This document shows positions 1 through 8,306 of a stretch of 64,000 nt of DNA, piece by piece. Within the stretch, counting starts at the first letter, position 1. Each line of letters begins with the position of its first letter. The position numbers and the translations under genes were made by a program. Under the pieces are notes generated by a model. That model saw nothing but the letters and a program-made list of their open reading frames with translations, did not search any database and had not been told where the DNA came from. Origin of the DNA: Promicromonospora sp049532985 (GTDB taxonomy: Bacteria; Actinomycetota; Actinomycetes; Actinomycetales; Cellulomonadaceae); assembly GCF_049532985.1 (NCBI RefSeq), contig NZ_CP186693.1:2170001-2234000 (forward strand), in the 5' to 3' direction.

Positions 1-1871
1 GCCGGGGCGTCGTTCACGCCGTCGCCCACCATGGCGACCTTGCGGCCCTCCTGCTGGAGCTCCAGCACCTTCGCGGACTTGTCCTCGGGCCGGACGCCCG
101 CGAACCAGCGGTCGATGCCGAGCTCGGTGGCCACGGAGCGGGCCACGGCCTCGGCGTCGCCGGTGATCATGACCACCTGCACGCCCAGCCCGTGCAGCCG
201 CCGGACGGCGTCCGCCGCCTGGGGCCGCACCTCGTCGGCGAGGCGCAGCGCGCCCACCACCACGCCGTCGCGCAGGACGTGCAGGACGATCGCACCGTCC
301 GCCCGCCACGCGTCGGCGGCGCCGAGCTCGTCCTGGCCGGTCTCCTGCAGGAGGCGCGGCCCGCCGACCCGGACCTCGTGGCCGTCGACCGTCGCCGTCA
401 CGCCGACGGCGGGCGACGACGTGAATCCGGAGGCCTGCGACACGACCGCGCCGCGCTCCTGCGCCGCACGGACGATCGCCCGGGCCAGGGGGTGCTCGCT
501 GTCCTGCTCGGCCGCCGCCGCGAGCGCCACCAGCGCGTCGCCGTCGAGACCCACGCCCGTCGCGGTGCTGACCTCCGTGACGACGGGCTTGCCCTCGGTG
601 AGGGTGCCGGTCTTGTCGAACAGCACGGTGTCGACGGTGCGCATGCTCTCCAGCGCCAGCCGGTCCTTGATCAGGACGCCGCCGCGGGCGGCGCGCTCGG
701 TCGCGATCGAGACGACGAGCGGGATGGCGAGGCCGAGCGCGTGGGGGCAGGCGATGACCAGGACGGTGACCGTGCGGATCACGGCGTCGTCGGGCATCCC
801 GGCGGCCGACCAGACCACCGCCGTGATCGCCGCGGCCGCCAGGGCGAACCAGAACAGCCAGCCGGCGGCGGTGTCGGCCAGGCGCTGGGCGCGCGAGGAC
901 GAGTTCTGCGCCTCGGTCACCAGACGCTGGATCCCGGCCAGGGCGGTGTCGTCGCCGGTGGCCGTGACCTCCACGCGCAGACCGGAGTCGGTGGCGACCG
1001 TCCCGGCGACCACCGGCTCGCCCGCCCCCCGGGACACGGTGCGCGACTCGCCGGTGACCATGGACTCGTCCATCTCCGCCCGGCCGTCGGTGATGCGGCC
1101 GTCCGCCGGGACGCTGCCACCGGGCCGCACGACCACGACGTCGCCGACCACCAGGTCGGCAGGCGCGACCGTCACCACCTGGTCACCCTCGACGCGCTCG
1201 GCCTCGTCGGGCAGCAGGGCGGCGAGCGAGTCGAGCGCCGACGTCGTCTGCGCGAGCGAACGCATCTCGATCCAGTGCCCGAGCAGCATGATGACGATCA
1301 GGAGCGCCAGCTCCCACCAGAAGTCGAGCTGGTGGTCCAGCACCCCGAGGCTCGCCCCGAGGGAGGCGACGAACGCGACGGTGATGGCCAGCCCGATGAG
1401 CAGCATCATCCCGGGCCTGCGGGAGCGCAGCTCGCTCACGGCGCCGGTCAGGAACGGCCGCCCGCCCCAGACGTACATGACGGTACCGAGCACCGGCGAG
1501 ACCCAGGAGACCCAGGCGGCGTCAGGGAGCTCGTAGCCGAGGACCATGGCGAACATGCCGGACAGACCGACCACCGGCACCGCCAGGACGAGCATGATCC
1601 AGAACAGTCGCCGGAACTGGGCGACGTGGTCGCCGTGACCTCCGTGACCTCCGTGGCCGGTGTGACCTCCGTGGCCGGCGTGCTCTACGTGGCCGGTGTG
1701 ATCGGCGTGGCCGGCGTGATCGGCGTGGCCGGCGCCGGCGTGCTCCGTGTGGCCGGTGTGGCCGGTGTGGCCTGCGTGCTCGCCGTGGACCGCGTGCTCC
1801 GCGTGGCTCGCGGGTGGCACGTGCTCATGGTGGCGCTCGGCGGTCTCGCCGTGCGCGTGGTCGTGCGCCAT
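1..1871 (-). CDS. copB: Copper-translocating P1B-type ATPase, CPH class (CopB-like), 3' end cut by window edge
   Basis: Heavy-metal P-type ATPase that pumps copper across the plasma membrane. The first roughly 80 residues are a His-rich tail of GH, AGH and TGH runs, which stands in place of an HMA domain. Membrane segments follow, then TGES (actuator), the ion-path motif CPH (ACPHALGL), the phosphorylation motif DKTGT and the hinge GDGVNDAP, where the window ends. The CPH motif and His-rich N-terminus are typical of CopB-type pumps; the gene 13 kb away has CPC. The start is the ATG followed by His-rich codons. A CsoR-like palindrome lies 48 bp upstream, so copper-responsive derepression is likely. 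About 623 residues are visible; only the end of the hinge region and the last membrane helices should be missing. Direction of transport (Cu(I) or Cu(II)) cannot be told from sequence. Confidence 0.93.
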   Translation of the reverse strand, partial: MAHDHAHGETAERHHEHVPPASHAEHAVHGEHAGHTGHTGHTEHAGAGHADHAGHADHTGHVEHAGHGGHTGHGGHGGHGDHVAQFRRLFWIMLVLAVPVVGLSGMFAMVLGYELPDAAWVSWVSPVLGTVMYVWGGRPFLTGAVSELRSRRPGMMLLIGLAITVAFVASLGASLGVLDHQLDFWWELALLIVIMLLGHWIEMRSLAQTTSALDSLAALLPDEAERVEGDQVVTVAPADLVVGDVVVVRPGGSVPADGRITDGRAEMDESMVTGESRTVSRGAGEPVVAGTVATDSGLRVEVTATGDDTALAGIQRLVTEAQNSSSRAQRLADTAAGWLFWFALAAAAITAVVWSAAGMPDDAVIRTVTVLVIACPHALGLAIPLVVSIATERAARGGVLIKDRLALESMRTVDTVLFDKTGTLTEGKPVVTEVSTATGVGLDGDALVALAAAAEQDSEHPLARAIVRAAQERGAVVSQASGFTSSPAVGVTATVDGHEVRVGGPRLLQETGQDELGAADAWRADGAIVLHVLRDGVVVGALRLADEVRPQAADAVRRLHGLGVQVVMITGDAEAVARSVATELGIDRWFAGVRPEDKSAKVLELQQEGRKVAMVGDGVNDAP

Positions 1872-1918
1872 GGTCATCCCTTTCTGCCACACCTCGGCGA
1901 GGCATGACAGAACCAGAT

Positions 1919-1935
1919 ATACCCCTGTGGGGTAT
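1919..1935. promoter_or_regulatory. CsoR-like copper operator upstream of copB
   Basis: Perfect 17-bp palindrome, ATACCCC-TGT-GGGGTAT. CsoR repressors bind GC-rich palindromes of this TACCCC/GGGGTA type. It sits 48 bp upstream of the copB start, and the same motif occurs twice upstream of the copZ-copA operon at 16.7 kb. No csoR gene is in the window, so the regulator must lie elsewhere. The assignment rests on the motif only. Confidence 0.75.
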
Positions 1936-1987
1936 CCAGGTCAAGTGTTTCCTTCCGACCGGGGCGCCACTCCCACCACCACTCCCA

Positions 1988-2040
1988 CGCAGGTGTGTTG
2001 CTGTGAGTAGACGATGTCTCTCCACAGCAACACACCTGCG
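1988..2040. repeat. 53-nt palindromic element, copy 1 (possible terminator)
   Basis: Perfect 18-bp arms (CGCAGGTGTGTTGCTGTG and its reverse complement) around a 17-nt centre containing TAGACGATGTCT. It lies just past the 3' end of the minus-strand gene at 2075-2914 and before the copB operator, a position that fits a terminator, although no T-run follows. A second element of the same length and related sequence is at 27631-27683. Confidence 0.7.
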
Positions 2041-2074
2041 GGACGATGTCCTGCCCGGAGCGTCCCGGCGCCGC

Positions 2075-2914
2075 TCAGTGACCCAGCTCCGGCTCCCCCT
2101 CCGTCGACATGCCCGAGTGCAGAGGAAGGAACGCGTGCAGGTGCCCGCGGTCCGCCGCGATGTACTGCATGTCGAGCTGGACCGCGGCCTGGGCCCACGC
2201 GTCGACGGCCCGCGAGCGCAGCGCGCCCGCGACGTCGTACAGGCGGCCGGTGCCGCCGGCGTCCGCGGCCCCGGCCACCTCGAGGACGTCGAGCGTGTCC
2301 CCCAGCAGGCCGGTCGAGAGCAGCAGGCCGTTGCGCACGATGTTGTGCTCGGAGGAGCCGGGCGGGAGCTCCTCGACGTCCTCCTGGACGTCGTCGACGA
2401 CGGCCCGCCACTCGCGCAGGTCGGCCGCGTCCGGGGATACCCCGTCCGCCGCGCCACGTACCCCGTCCGCCGCGCCGGGCGCCCCGTCCGGCGCGCCGGG
2501 CGCCCCGTCCGCCGCGCCGGGTACGCCGGACGATGCCCCCTCGTCGAGCGGGAGCGCCTCGTACAGGCCGTCCATGACCGGCAGCAGGCGCTCCTGCGCC
2601 GAGACCGCCAGCTCCCCGGCCGCGGCGAGGTTCTCCGTGTTCCGTCTCTCCTCGGCCGCCTCCAGCTCCGCCACCCGGGCGGGATCGACCTCGATCCCGC
2701 CCGGCGGGCGGGGTGCGGCCTCCCACGGCCGCACCACCAGCGCCACCCCCAGCGCCACCACCACGACGGCGAGCAGCAGCGCCCCCACCGCCACGCCGCC
2801 CCACCTCGGCCACCGGCGCCGCGCAGGCACCGGTGGCCGGGGTCCGGGGCGGCCGGCACCGCCCCGGCTCGACGGACGCACCCCGGTACGCGGCCTGCTC
2901 CTCGTCCTCGGCAC
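2075..2914 (-). CDS. Unrecognised single-pass membrane protein
   Basis: 279 residues; no family recognised. The N-terminus is basic and proline-rich (cytoplasmic, about residues 1-38). One strongly hydrophobic segment follows (VAVGALLLAVVVVALGVALV, about 40-60), then an outside-facing acidic, partly helical domain with a Gly-Ala-Asp-Pro repeat (DGAPGA/DGVRGA, about residues 130-158) and a helical C-terminal part. The GTG start has the ribosome site AGGAG 8 bases upstream. The gene begins 57 bp after the ThuA/sorbosone-dehydrogenase gene on the same strand and may be the last gene of the sugar operon. The repeat segment is made by four 21-bp tandem copies (2438-2521), so its length could vary between strains. 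Function unknown. Confidence 0.7.
   Translation of the reverse strand: MPRTRSRPRTGVRPSSRGGAGRPGPRPPVPARRRWPRWGGVAVGALLLAVVVVALGVALVVRPWEAAPRPPGGIEVDPARVAELEAAEERRNTENLAAAGELAVSAQERLLPVMDGLYEALPLDEGASSGVPGAADGAPGAPDGAPGAADGVRGAADGVSPDAADLREWRAVVDDVQEDVEELPPGSSEHNIVRNGLLLSTGLLGDTLDVLEVAGAADAGGTGRLYDVAGALRSRAVDAWAQAAVQLDMQYIAADRGHLHAFLPLHSGMSTEGEPELGH
2438..2521 (-). repeat. 21-bp in-frame tandem repeat, four copies
   Basis: Four contiguous 21-bp units with core CCCCGTCCGCCGCGCC (plus-strand reading), one with a C-to-G change, inside the unrecognised membrane-protein gene. Each unit encodes seven residues of the type DGAPGAA/DGVRGAA, so copy-number change would keep the frame. Confidence 0.85.
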
Positions 2915-2971
2915 GTCCTTGCTCCTCTCGTCAGATGATCTCGGTCAGGTGATCTCGGTCAGGTCACCTCG

Positions 2972-5900
2972 CTATCGGCACCGCACCGCGTCGTAACCCG
3001 CCTCGACCACCACCTCGTGGGGGCCGTTGACCGCCGTCACCGTCGCGGTCCCGGCGTCCGCCTGCCGTGAGCCGGCCTTGAACAGGCGGGACACCGTCTC
3101 GCCCGGCAGCACGTCCCCGAAGGTCGCGTTCTGGTACACGGTGCCGAGCTCGATCCGGGCGGGATCGGACCCCACGTTCGTCGCGGTCACGAGCACGCGG
3201 GCGAGCGGACCGGTGCACCGGCTCGTCGCCGAGGCCTCGATCGCCGGCGGGTCTGGCTCGTCGACGAACGTGAGGTCCTGGAACTCCACGGCGCTGCGGG
3301 CCGTCGTGCTGTGCGCGGTGACGAACAGGCCGACGTCCTGCACGTCGGCGGCACCCGGCAGGGCCTCCGGCGCACCGATCTGGGTGAACGTCTCGCCGTC
3401 GGCACTCCAGTAGGCCGAGTACAGGTCACCGTCGCGCACGAGCCGCACCCAGGCCGGGTACGCCGTCGGGCCGCCGTTCGACGAGGCGACGAGCTGTCCC
3501 GCGGCGTTGCCCCGCAACCACTCGTACCCACCGCTCGGCCGGATGCCGAGCGCCGCGTAGCCCGGCGACGAACCCGGCTGGGTCACGTCGTTGCGGACGA
3601 TGATCCCCGCCTTGGCGGACCCGGCCGAGTTGCCCTGGCTGACGATCTTCACCGTGGCCGACCAGTGCCGGTCCGACCCCTCGCGGAAGATCGTCGAGTA
3701 CTCGTCCGTGCCCTGCCACATGTTGGCCCCGCCCGACTCGATGACGTACCGCCCGGCCGACAGCTGCTCGAACTCGCCGCCCGCGTTGCTGAACGTCCGC
3801 ATGCCGTCGAACAGGTTGCCGACCCGCGCGAGGACCACCCGGGACGTGGTCGTGAGCCCGCGGTCGTTGGTCGCGACCGCCGTCAGCTCGTAGTTGCCGT
3901 CGGCCGTGACGTCCCAGGACGCCGCGTACGGTGCCGTCTGGTCCACGCCCACCGAGGTGCCGTCGACGAAGAACTCCACCTGGCTGACGGAGTTCTCCGC
4001 GTCGGTCGCGTCCGCCGTGATCTCGACCTGGCCGTGCTCCAGGTCCGACCCGCCCTCCGGTGCCGTGATCGTCACCTCCGGCCGGGTGGTGTCGGCGGCG
4101 CCCTTGCCCACCGCCTCCACGAAGTTCAGGCGCCGCTCACCCGCCCCCGGGAAGACCACGTAGAGCGTGAAGCTCTCCCCCGGGTCCGCGACGTCGACGC
4201 GCACGTCGGCGAAGTCGCTGATCCCGGTGCCCGCGACCTCCGCGGTGCCGAGCAGCTCGCCGTCCGGCCCGTCCCGCCGCAGCTCCACGACGCCCGGCGT
4301 CGCGGACGCCACGCGCAGCGTCAGGGCGTCGAGACCGTGCAGGCTGACGGGGTCGTAGGAGGCCCACGCGCCGTCGGCGCCGACCAGCACGGAGCCGCCG
4401 CCCTCGACGTCCCGGCTCGGCACCGTCGAGGTGCCCTCCTGCGCCGTGTGGAACTCCGCCTGCCGCTGCCGCGGGAACAGCAGGGTCGTGTCGGAGCCGG
4501 TCAGCGCGGGGATGTCGCCGGCCCCGCCGTCGTCCTCGTACCGCGCGTCGAGCACGTAGAACACGTTGGTGTCCGCCCCGTGCCCGCCGCCCAGCGAGGT
4601 GGCCACCGAGCCCGTGCGGCCGTGGAGCGGCTCGGACGGGTGCGCGTGCGCGTCGTGACCCAGCGCCGGCTGGATGACCACGCGCTGGTCGTCGATCTGC
4701 GACCCGTCCGGCGAGTCCTCCGCGTCGATCACGTCGACGTCCCAGGACACGGTGTCGCCGAACTCGAAGAACGAGCCCGTGGGCGGCAGCCCGAAGTCGA
4801 CCTCGGGCCGCGTGTTGCCCACGGTGATCGGCACCGTGGCCGTCCCGTCCTTGCCCGCGGGGTCGGTGACGGTCAGGCGCGCGTCGTAGACGCCGTCGGC
4901 CGTGTAGGTGTAGGAGGCCGTCGGGTCGGTGGAGTCGGTGGTCCCGTCGCCGTCGAAGTCCCACGCGTAGGTGAGGTTCTCACCCTCGGGGTCGGTGCTG
5001 CCCGTCCCGTCGAACGTCACCTCCAGCGGCGCCGTCCCGGAGTCCGGCGACGCCGTCGGTGTCGCCTCGGGCGAGCGCGACCCTGTCACGTAGTCCACCC
5101 GGTGCAGGCCCGAGTCGGGGTTGTCCCGGCCGAAGCCGCCGCCCCAGTCGAGCACGTACATGGCGCCGTCGGGCCCGAACTTCGCGTCGATGGGTGCGAG
5201 AAAGTCCTCGTCGGGCAGGAACCGGTCGACCTTCTCGACGTCGCTCTGCCCCGGTCCCGCCTCGGGGTCCTTGGTCTGAAGGGTGAACACCTGGTTCCGC
5301 GACCACTCGTAGAAGAACGCCTTGCCCTCGTAGGACTGCGGGAACTTGGTGTCCGAGTCGAGGTCGGGGTCGTAGTCGTAGAACGGGCCGCCCATCGGCG
5401 CCAGCCCGCCGCCCTGGTTGATCGCACCGGGCACGGAGGACCGCTGGTAGCCGTACCACAGGTCCGCCGGCTGGGCCGGGGGCAGCTCGGTCAGGCCCGT
5501 GTTGCGGACGGAGTCGTTGACCGGGGCGTCGCAGTCGAAGAAGTCACCGACGGTCACAGGGCTGGTCCGGTAGTCGACGTCACGGAAGGGCTCGTTGTCG
5601 CCCATGCACAGGGGCCAGCCGAAGAAGCCCGGCTCCTTGATCAGGTTCCACTCGGCGATGCCCGCCGGGCCACGCTGCGCCAGGTTGTCGGACCCGTTGT
5701 CGGGCGAGTAGTCCGCCACACCGAGGTTGCCCGTGGCCGGGTCGAGGGCGAACCGGAACGGGTTGCGGAAGCCCATCGCGTAGATCTCGGGCAGCGTCCG
5801 GTCAGCGGTGTCCTCGGACTCCGGGAACAGGTTGCCCTCCGGGATCGAGTACGTGCCGTCGTCCTCGGGACGGATCCGCAGCACCTTGCCGCGCAGGTCG

Positions 5901-7312
5901 TTGGTGTTGGCGGACGTCGCCCGCGCGTCGTGGAAGGTGCCGTCCCGCTCCGACAGCGGCGCGTACCCGCCCGACGGTTCGGTGTGCGGGTTCACGTCGT
6001 CGCCGACACCCAGGTAGAGGTCGCCGGTCTCGTGGTCGACGATGACGCCACCGCCCGTGTGCCCCGGCTCGTCGGGCAGGCGCCGGGCCGGGACCTCCAG
6101 CAGCACCTTCTCGGAGGCCGGGTCGATCACCGTCGCCCCGCCCGCACCGGAGGTCACCGTGAACCGGGACAGCCGGTTGTGGAAGCTCGCCGGGTCGGTG
6201 TCGTCCTCGCTCGCGGGCGACCAGTACTGGTACAGGTACCCGTTGGTGGCGAAGTCCTCGTCGAGCGCGATGCCCAGCAGCCCGTCCTCGCCGCCCGAGT
6301 ACACCGGGAGCGTCACGGCGGTGGACGTCGTCCGCGTCGCGGGGTCGAACACCCGGATCTGCCCGCGCACCAGCTCCGTGAAGAACACCCGGCCGTCGGG
6401 CGCCACGTCGATCCCGAACGGCGCGCTCGTGTTGGTGTCCAGCGACACCTTCTCGAACTGGCCCCAGTCGGTGCCGCCGCAGTCCCCCGGGGCGAGGCCC
6501 GCGGCCCAGCGGACACCACCGACGATGTGCTGCACGAAGTCGGGCTCCTCCGTGTAGTGCGCGCCGAAGTGCCCCATGCCGGTCATCCAGGCGCGGCCGC
6601 CGTCGTACGCCTTGCACCACGAGATCGGGTGGTCGTAGCCCATGGCGTTCTCGCCGGGGTCGTAGGTCGACTCGTCCATCGTGGCCAGCACGTGCGCGTC
6701 GCCGCGCACGTTGGTCGAGAAGTTGTACCACTCGTCGGCGCGGTCCCACCGCTGCGGCAGGTGCTCGGTCGACGGGTGGGTACGGTCCTCGACGCGGACC
6801 GTGCCGGGCAGGCCGGGGCTCGACCCCGTTGCCGCGTGGCCCGGCATGAGCGAGCCGATCATCTCGTCCCACCAGGCGTAGCTGCCCCGCATGTCGGTGG
6901 CGTTGTGGATCGCGACGATGCCGCCGCCCGCCTGCTGGTACCGCTCCATCGCGGCCTTCTGCTCGGCGTTCCACGGGTCGCCCGAGGCCTGGAACATGAC
7001 CAGCGCGTCGTACTGCGCCAGGTCGGCGTCGTTGAAGACGGCCGGGTCCTCGGTGTGGTCGGACGCGATGCCCGCCTCGGCGAACGCGGCCTCGAGCACC
7101 GGGGTGCCCTGCGTGATCGCCTCGGCGTGCCGGTACTGGGTCGTGGCGGTGAAGATCAGGACGCGGCCTTCCTCCACGGCCTCGGTCCCGGGCTGCGCGT
7201 GCGGTCCGTGGTCGGCCGTGGCCACCGGGACGGGCGCGAGCGTGAGCGCCAGTACTCCGACGGCGAGGGCCGCCACGGACTTCCCCCAGCGGGGGCGTCG
7301 TGCTGCGGTCAT
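2972..7312 (-). CDS. Exported multidomain ThuA + glucose/sorbosone dehydrogenase-like protein
   Basis: 1446 residues. A signal peptide covers about residues 1-34 (ending VPVATA-DHG). Then, in order: a ThuA-type glutamine-amidotransferase-like fold (about 50-278); a PQQ-dependent glucose/sorbosone dehydrogenase-like six-bladed propeller (about 283-740); a PKD domain (about 750-827; AWDFDGDG); a carbohydrate-binding-like beta region (about 830-1070); a bacterial Ig domain (about 1075-1164); a concanavalin/LamG-like domain (about 1165-1354); and a C-terminal beta domain. A longer reading frame begins 15 codons upstream, but the ATG at 7312 has AGGAGG eight bases before it and begins directly at the signal peptide. 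Likely role: extracellular oxidation or binding of a sugar or glycan whose products are taken up by the adjacent ABC importer. The substrate cannot be named. Confidence 0.88.
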   Translation of the reverse strand: MTAARRPRWGKSVAALAVGVLALTLAPVPVATADHGPHAQPGTEAVEEGRVLIFTATTQYRHAEAITQGTPVLEAAFAEAGIASDHTEDPAVFNDADLAQYDALVMFQASGDPWNAEQKAAMERYQQAGGGIVAIHNATDMRGSYAWWDEMIGSLMPGHAATGSSPGLPGTVRVEDRTHPSTEHLPQRWDRADEWYNFSTNVRGDAHVLATMDESTYDPGENAMGYDHPISWCKAYDGGRAWMTGMGHFGAHYTEEPDFVQHIVGGVRWAAGLAPGDCGGTDWGQFEKVSLDTNTSAPFGIDVAPDGRVFFTELVRGQIRVFDPATRTTSTAVTLPVYSGGEDGLLGIALDEDFATNGYLYQYWSPASEDDTDPASFHNRLSRFTVTSGAGGATVIDPASEKVLLEVPARRLPDEPGHTGGGVIVDHETGDLYLGVGDDVNPHTEPSGGYAPLSERDGTFHDARATSANTNDLRGKVLRIRPEDDGTYSIPEGNLFPESEDTADRTLPEIYAMGFRNPFRFALDPATGNLGVADYSPDNGSDNLAQRGPAGIAEWNLIKEPGFFGWPLCMGDNEPFRDVDYRTSPVTVGDFFDCDAPVNDSVRNTGLTELPPAQPADLWYGYQRSSVPGAINQGGGLAPMGGPFYDYDPDLDSDTKFPQSYEGKAFFYEWSRNQVFTLQTKDPEAGPGQSDVEKVDRFLPDEDFLAPIDAKFGPDGAMYVLDWGGGFGRDNPDSGLHRVDYVTGSRSPEATPTASPDSGTAPLEVTFDGTGSTDPEGENLTYAWDFDGDGTTDSTDPTASYTYTADGVYDARLTVTDPAGKDGTATVPITVGNTRPEVDFGLPPTGSFFEFGDTVSWDVDVIDAEDSPDGSQIDDQRVVIQPALGHDAHAHPSEPLHGRTGSVATSLGGGHGADTNVFYVLDARYEDDGGAGDIPALTGSDTTLLFPRQRQAEFHTAQEGTSTVPSRDVEGGGSVLVGADGAWASYDPVSLHGLDALTLRVASATPGVVELRRDGPDGELLGTAEVAGTGISDFADVRVDVADPGESFTLYVVFPGAGERRLNFVEAVGKGAADTTRPEVTITAPEGGSDLEHGQVEITADATDAENSVSQVEFFVDGTSVGVDQTAPYAASWDVTADGNYELTAVATNDRGLTTTSRVVLARVGNLFDGMRTFSNAGGEFEQLSAGRYVIESGGANMWQGTDEYSTIFREGSDRHWSATVKIVSQGNSAGSAKAGIIVRNDVTQPGSSPGYAALGIRPSGGYEWLRGNAAGQLVASSNGGPTAYPAWVRLVRDGDLYSAYWSADGETFTQIGAPEALPGAADVQDVGLFVTAHSTTARSAVEFQDLTFVDEPDPPAIEASATSRCTGPLARVLVTATNVGSDPARIELGTVYQNATFGDVLPGETVSRLFKAGSRQADAGTATVTAVNGPHEVVVEAGYDAVRCR

Positions 7313-7345
7313 CGTGTTGCCTCCTGGGCAGATCGACGTGCGGAC

Positions 7346-7365
7346 CCGCCGGGACACCCCGGCGG
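7346..7365. other. Small GC-rich inverted repeat between epimerase and ThuA genes
   Basis: CCGCCGGG-acac-CCCGGCGG, an 8-bp stem with a 4-base loop in the 118-bp gap between the two minus-strand genes. It could lower read-through or stabilise the upstream mRNA end. No T-run follows; role uncertain. Confidence 0.4.
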
Positions 7366-7430
7366 AAACGTGGAGCGTTGATCAGCCCGGCGTGCCGGCG
7401 CCGAGCGCGCGTGGAAACCTCGGGCGCGTG

Positions 7431-8306
7431 TCAGACCTGTGCGACGGGCATCAGTCCTCTCAGGTACGCGAGGCCCTCGGTCGCGAGGGCGTCCTGGCTC
7501 GCGGCCAGCGGCCGCCAGATCGACGCCGCCGTGGCGATGGTGGCGTTGTCCGCCGTGAACGACTCGATGACGAGCGGCCCCCGGTAGGCGACCCGGTCCA
7601 GCGCCGTCAGCAGGCCGGGCCAGTCGATCCCGTCGTGGCCGGGCGCACCCCGGTCGTTGCCGCACACCTGGACGGCCGCGATGCGCGCGCCGGCCCGCTC
7701 CACGGCCTCGGGCAGGTCCCGCTCCTCGATGTTCATGTGGTAGACGTCGAGCATCAGGCCGATGCCCTCGGCGGGCAGCGGGCCGACCACGGCGAGCGCC
7801 TGGTCCACGGTGTTGATCAGGCTGGTCTCGTACCGGTTGAGGGGTTCCAGCCCGACGACGACGCCGGCCGAGACCGCGTGCTCGACCACGGGCGCGAGCT
7901 GCTCGACCAGCTCGGCGCACGCGGCGGCCCGCTCCTGCGGCGTGGTACGCCACGTGCGCCCCACGGACGCGTACGCCGGCCCGCCGATCACGCGCGCACC
8001 CACCGTGTGCGCCGCGTCCACCACCGTCCGCAGGTAGTCCTGCGTGGCCCGCACGGTGGCCGCGTCGGCGGCGACGAGCTCGCGTCCCGGACCCATGACG
8101 AGCGACACGCTGGCCGCGAGCCCGTGGTCGGCGAGCACCTGTGCCGCGCGGCGCGGGTCCCAGTCGCCGGGCTGCTCGACGGGCAGCTCCAGCACGTCGA
8201 ACCCCCACGCCGCGACGCGGGGCGCGAGCTCGGCCAGCGAACGGTCTGTGAGCGGTGACGTCCATACCCACGTGTTGACGCCGACCGGCCAGGTCGCCCC
8301 GGCCAT
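7431..8306 (-). CDS. TIM-barrel sugar isomerase/epimerase (xylose-isomerase-like family)
   Basis: 291 residues, the usual length of this family. Conserved patches are GLEPLNRYE (E154), LMLDVYHMN (D187, H190), VQVCGNDRGAPG (Q213) and VIESF (E248). By alignment by eye, E154, D187, Q213 and E248 are the four metal ligands. Ketose 3-epimerases usually have His at the third position, whereas hydroxypyruvate isomerases have Gln there, so the exact reaction is open. It acts in the cytoplasm, presumably on the sugar or keto-sugar imported by the ABC transporter whose lipoprotein gene ends on the base immediately upstream (TGA directly followed by ATG). It is translated as part of the sugar operon. 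Confident for family, not for substrate. Confidence 0.85.
   Translation of the reverse strand: MAGATWPVGVNTWVWTSPLTDRSLAELAPRVAAWGFDVLELPVEQPGDWDPRRAAQVLADHGLAASVSLVMGPGRELVAADAATVRATQDYLRTVVDAAHTVGARVIGGPAYASVGRTWRTTPQERAAACAELVEQLAPVVEHAVSAGVVVGLEPLNRYETSLINTVDQALAVVGPLPAEGIGLMLDVYHMNIEERDLPEAVERAGARIAAVQVCGNDRGAPGHDGIDWPGLLTALDRVAYRGPLVIESFTADNATIATAASIWRPLAASQDALATEGLAYLRGLMPVAQV

Noticed and set aside
1..1871. copB as a truncated pseudogene
   Set aside because: The frame is open up to the window edge within the conserved GDGVNDAP motif; the missing part is outside the window.
3311..7381. 1356-codon plus-strand frame opposite the ThuA/sorbosone-dehydrogenase gene
   Set aside because: Antisense shadow with Arg/Val/His-rich product; the minus-strand gene has a signal peptide, ribosome site and recognisable domains.
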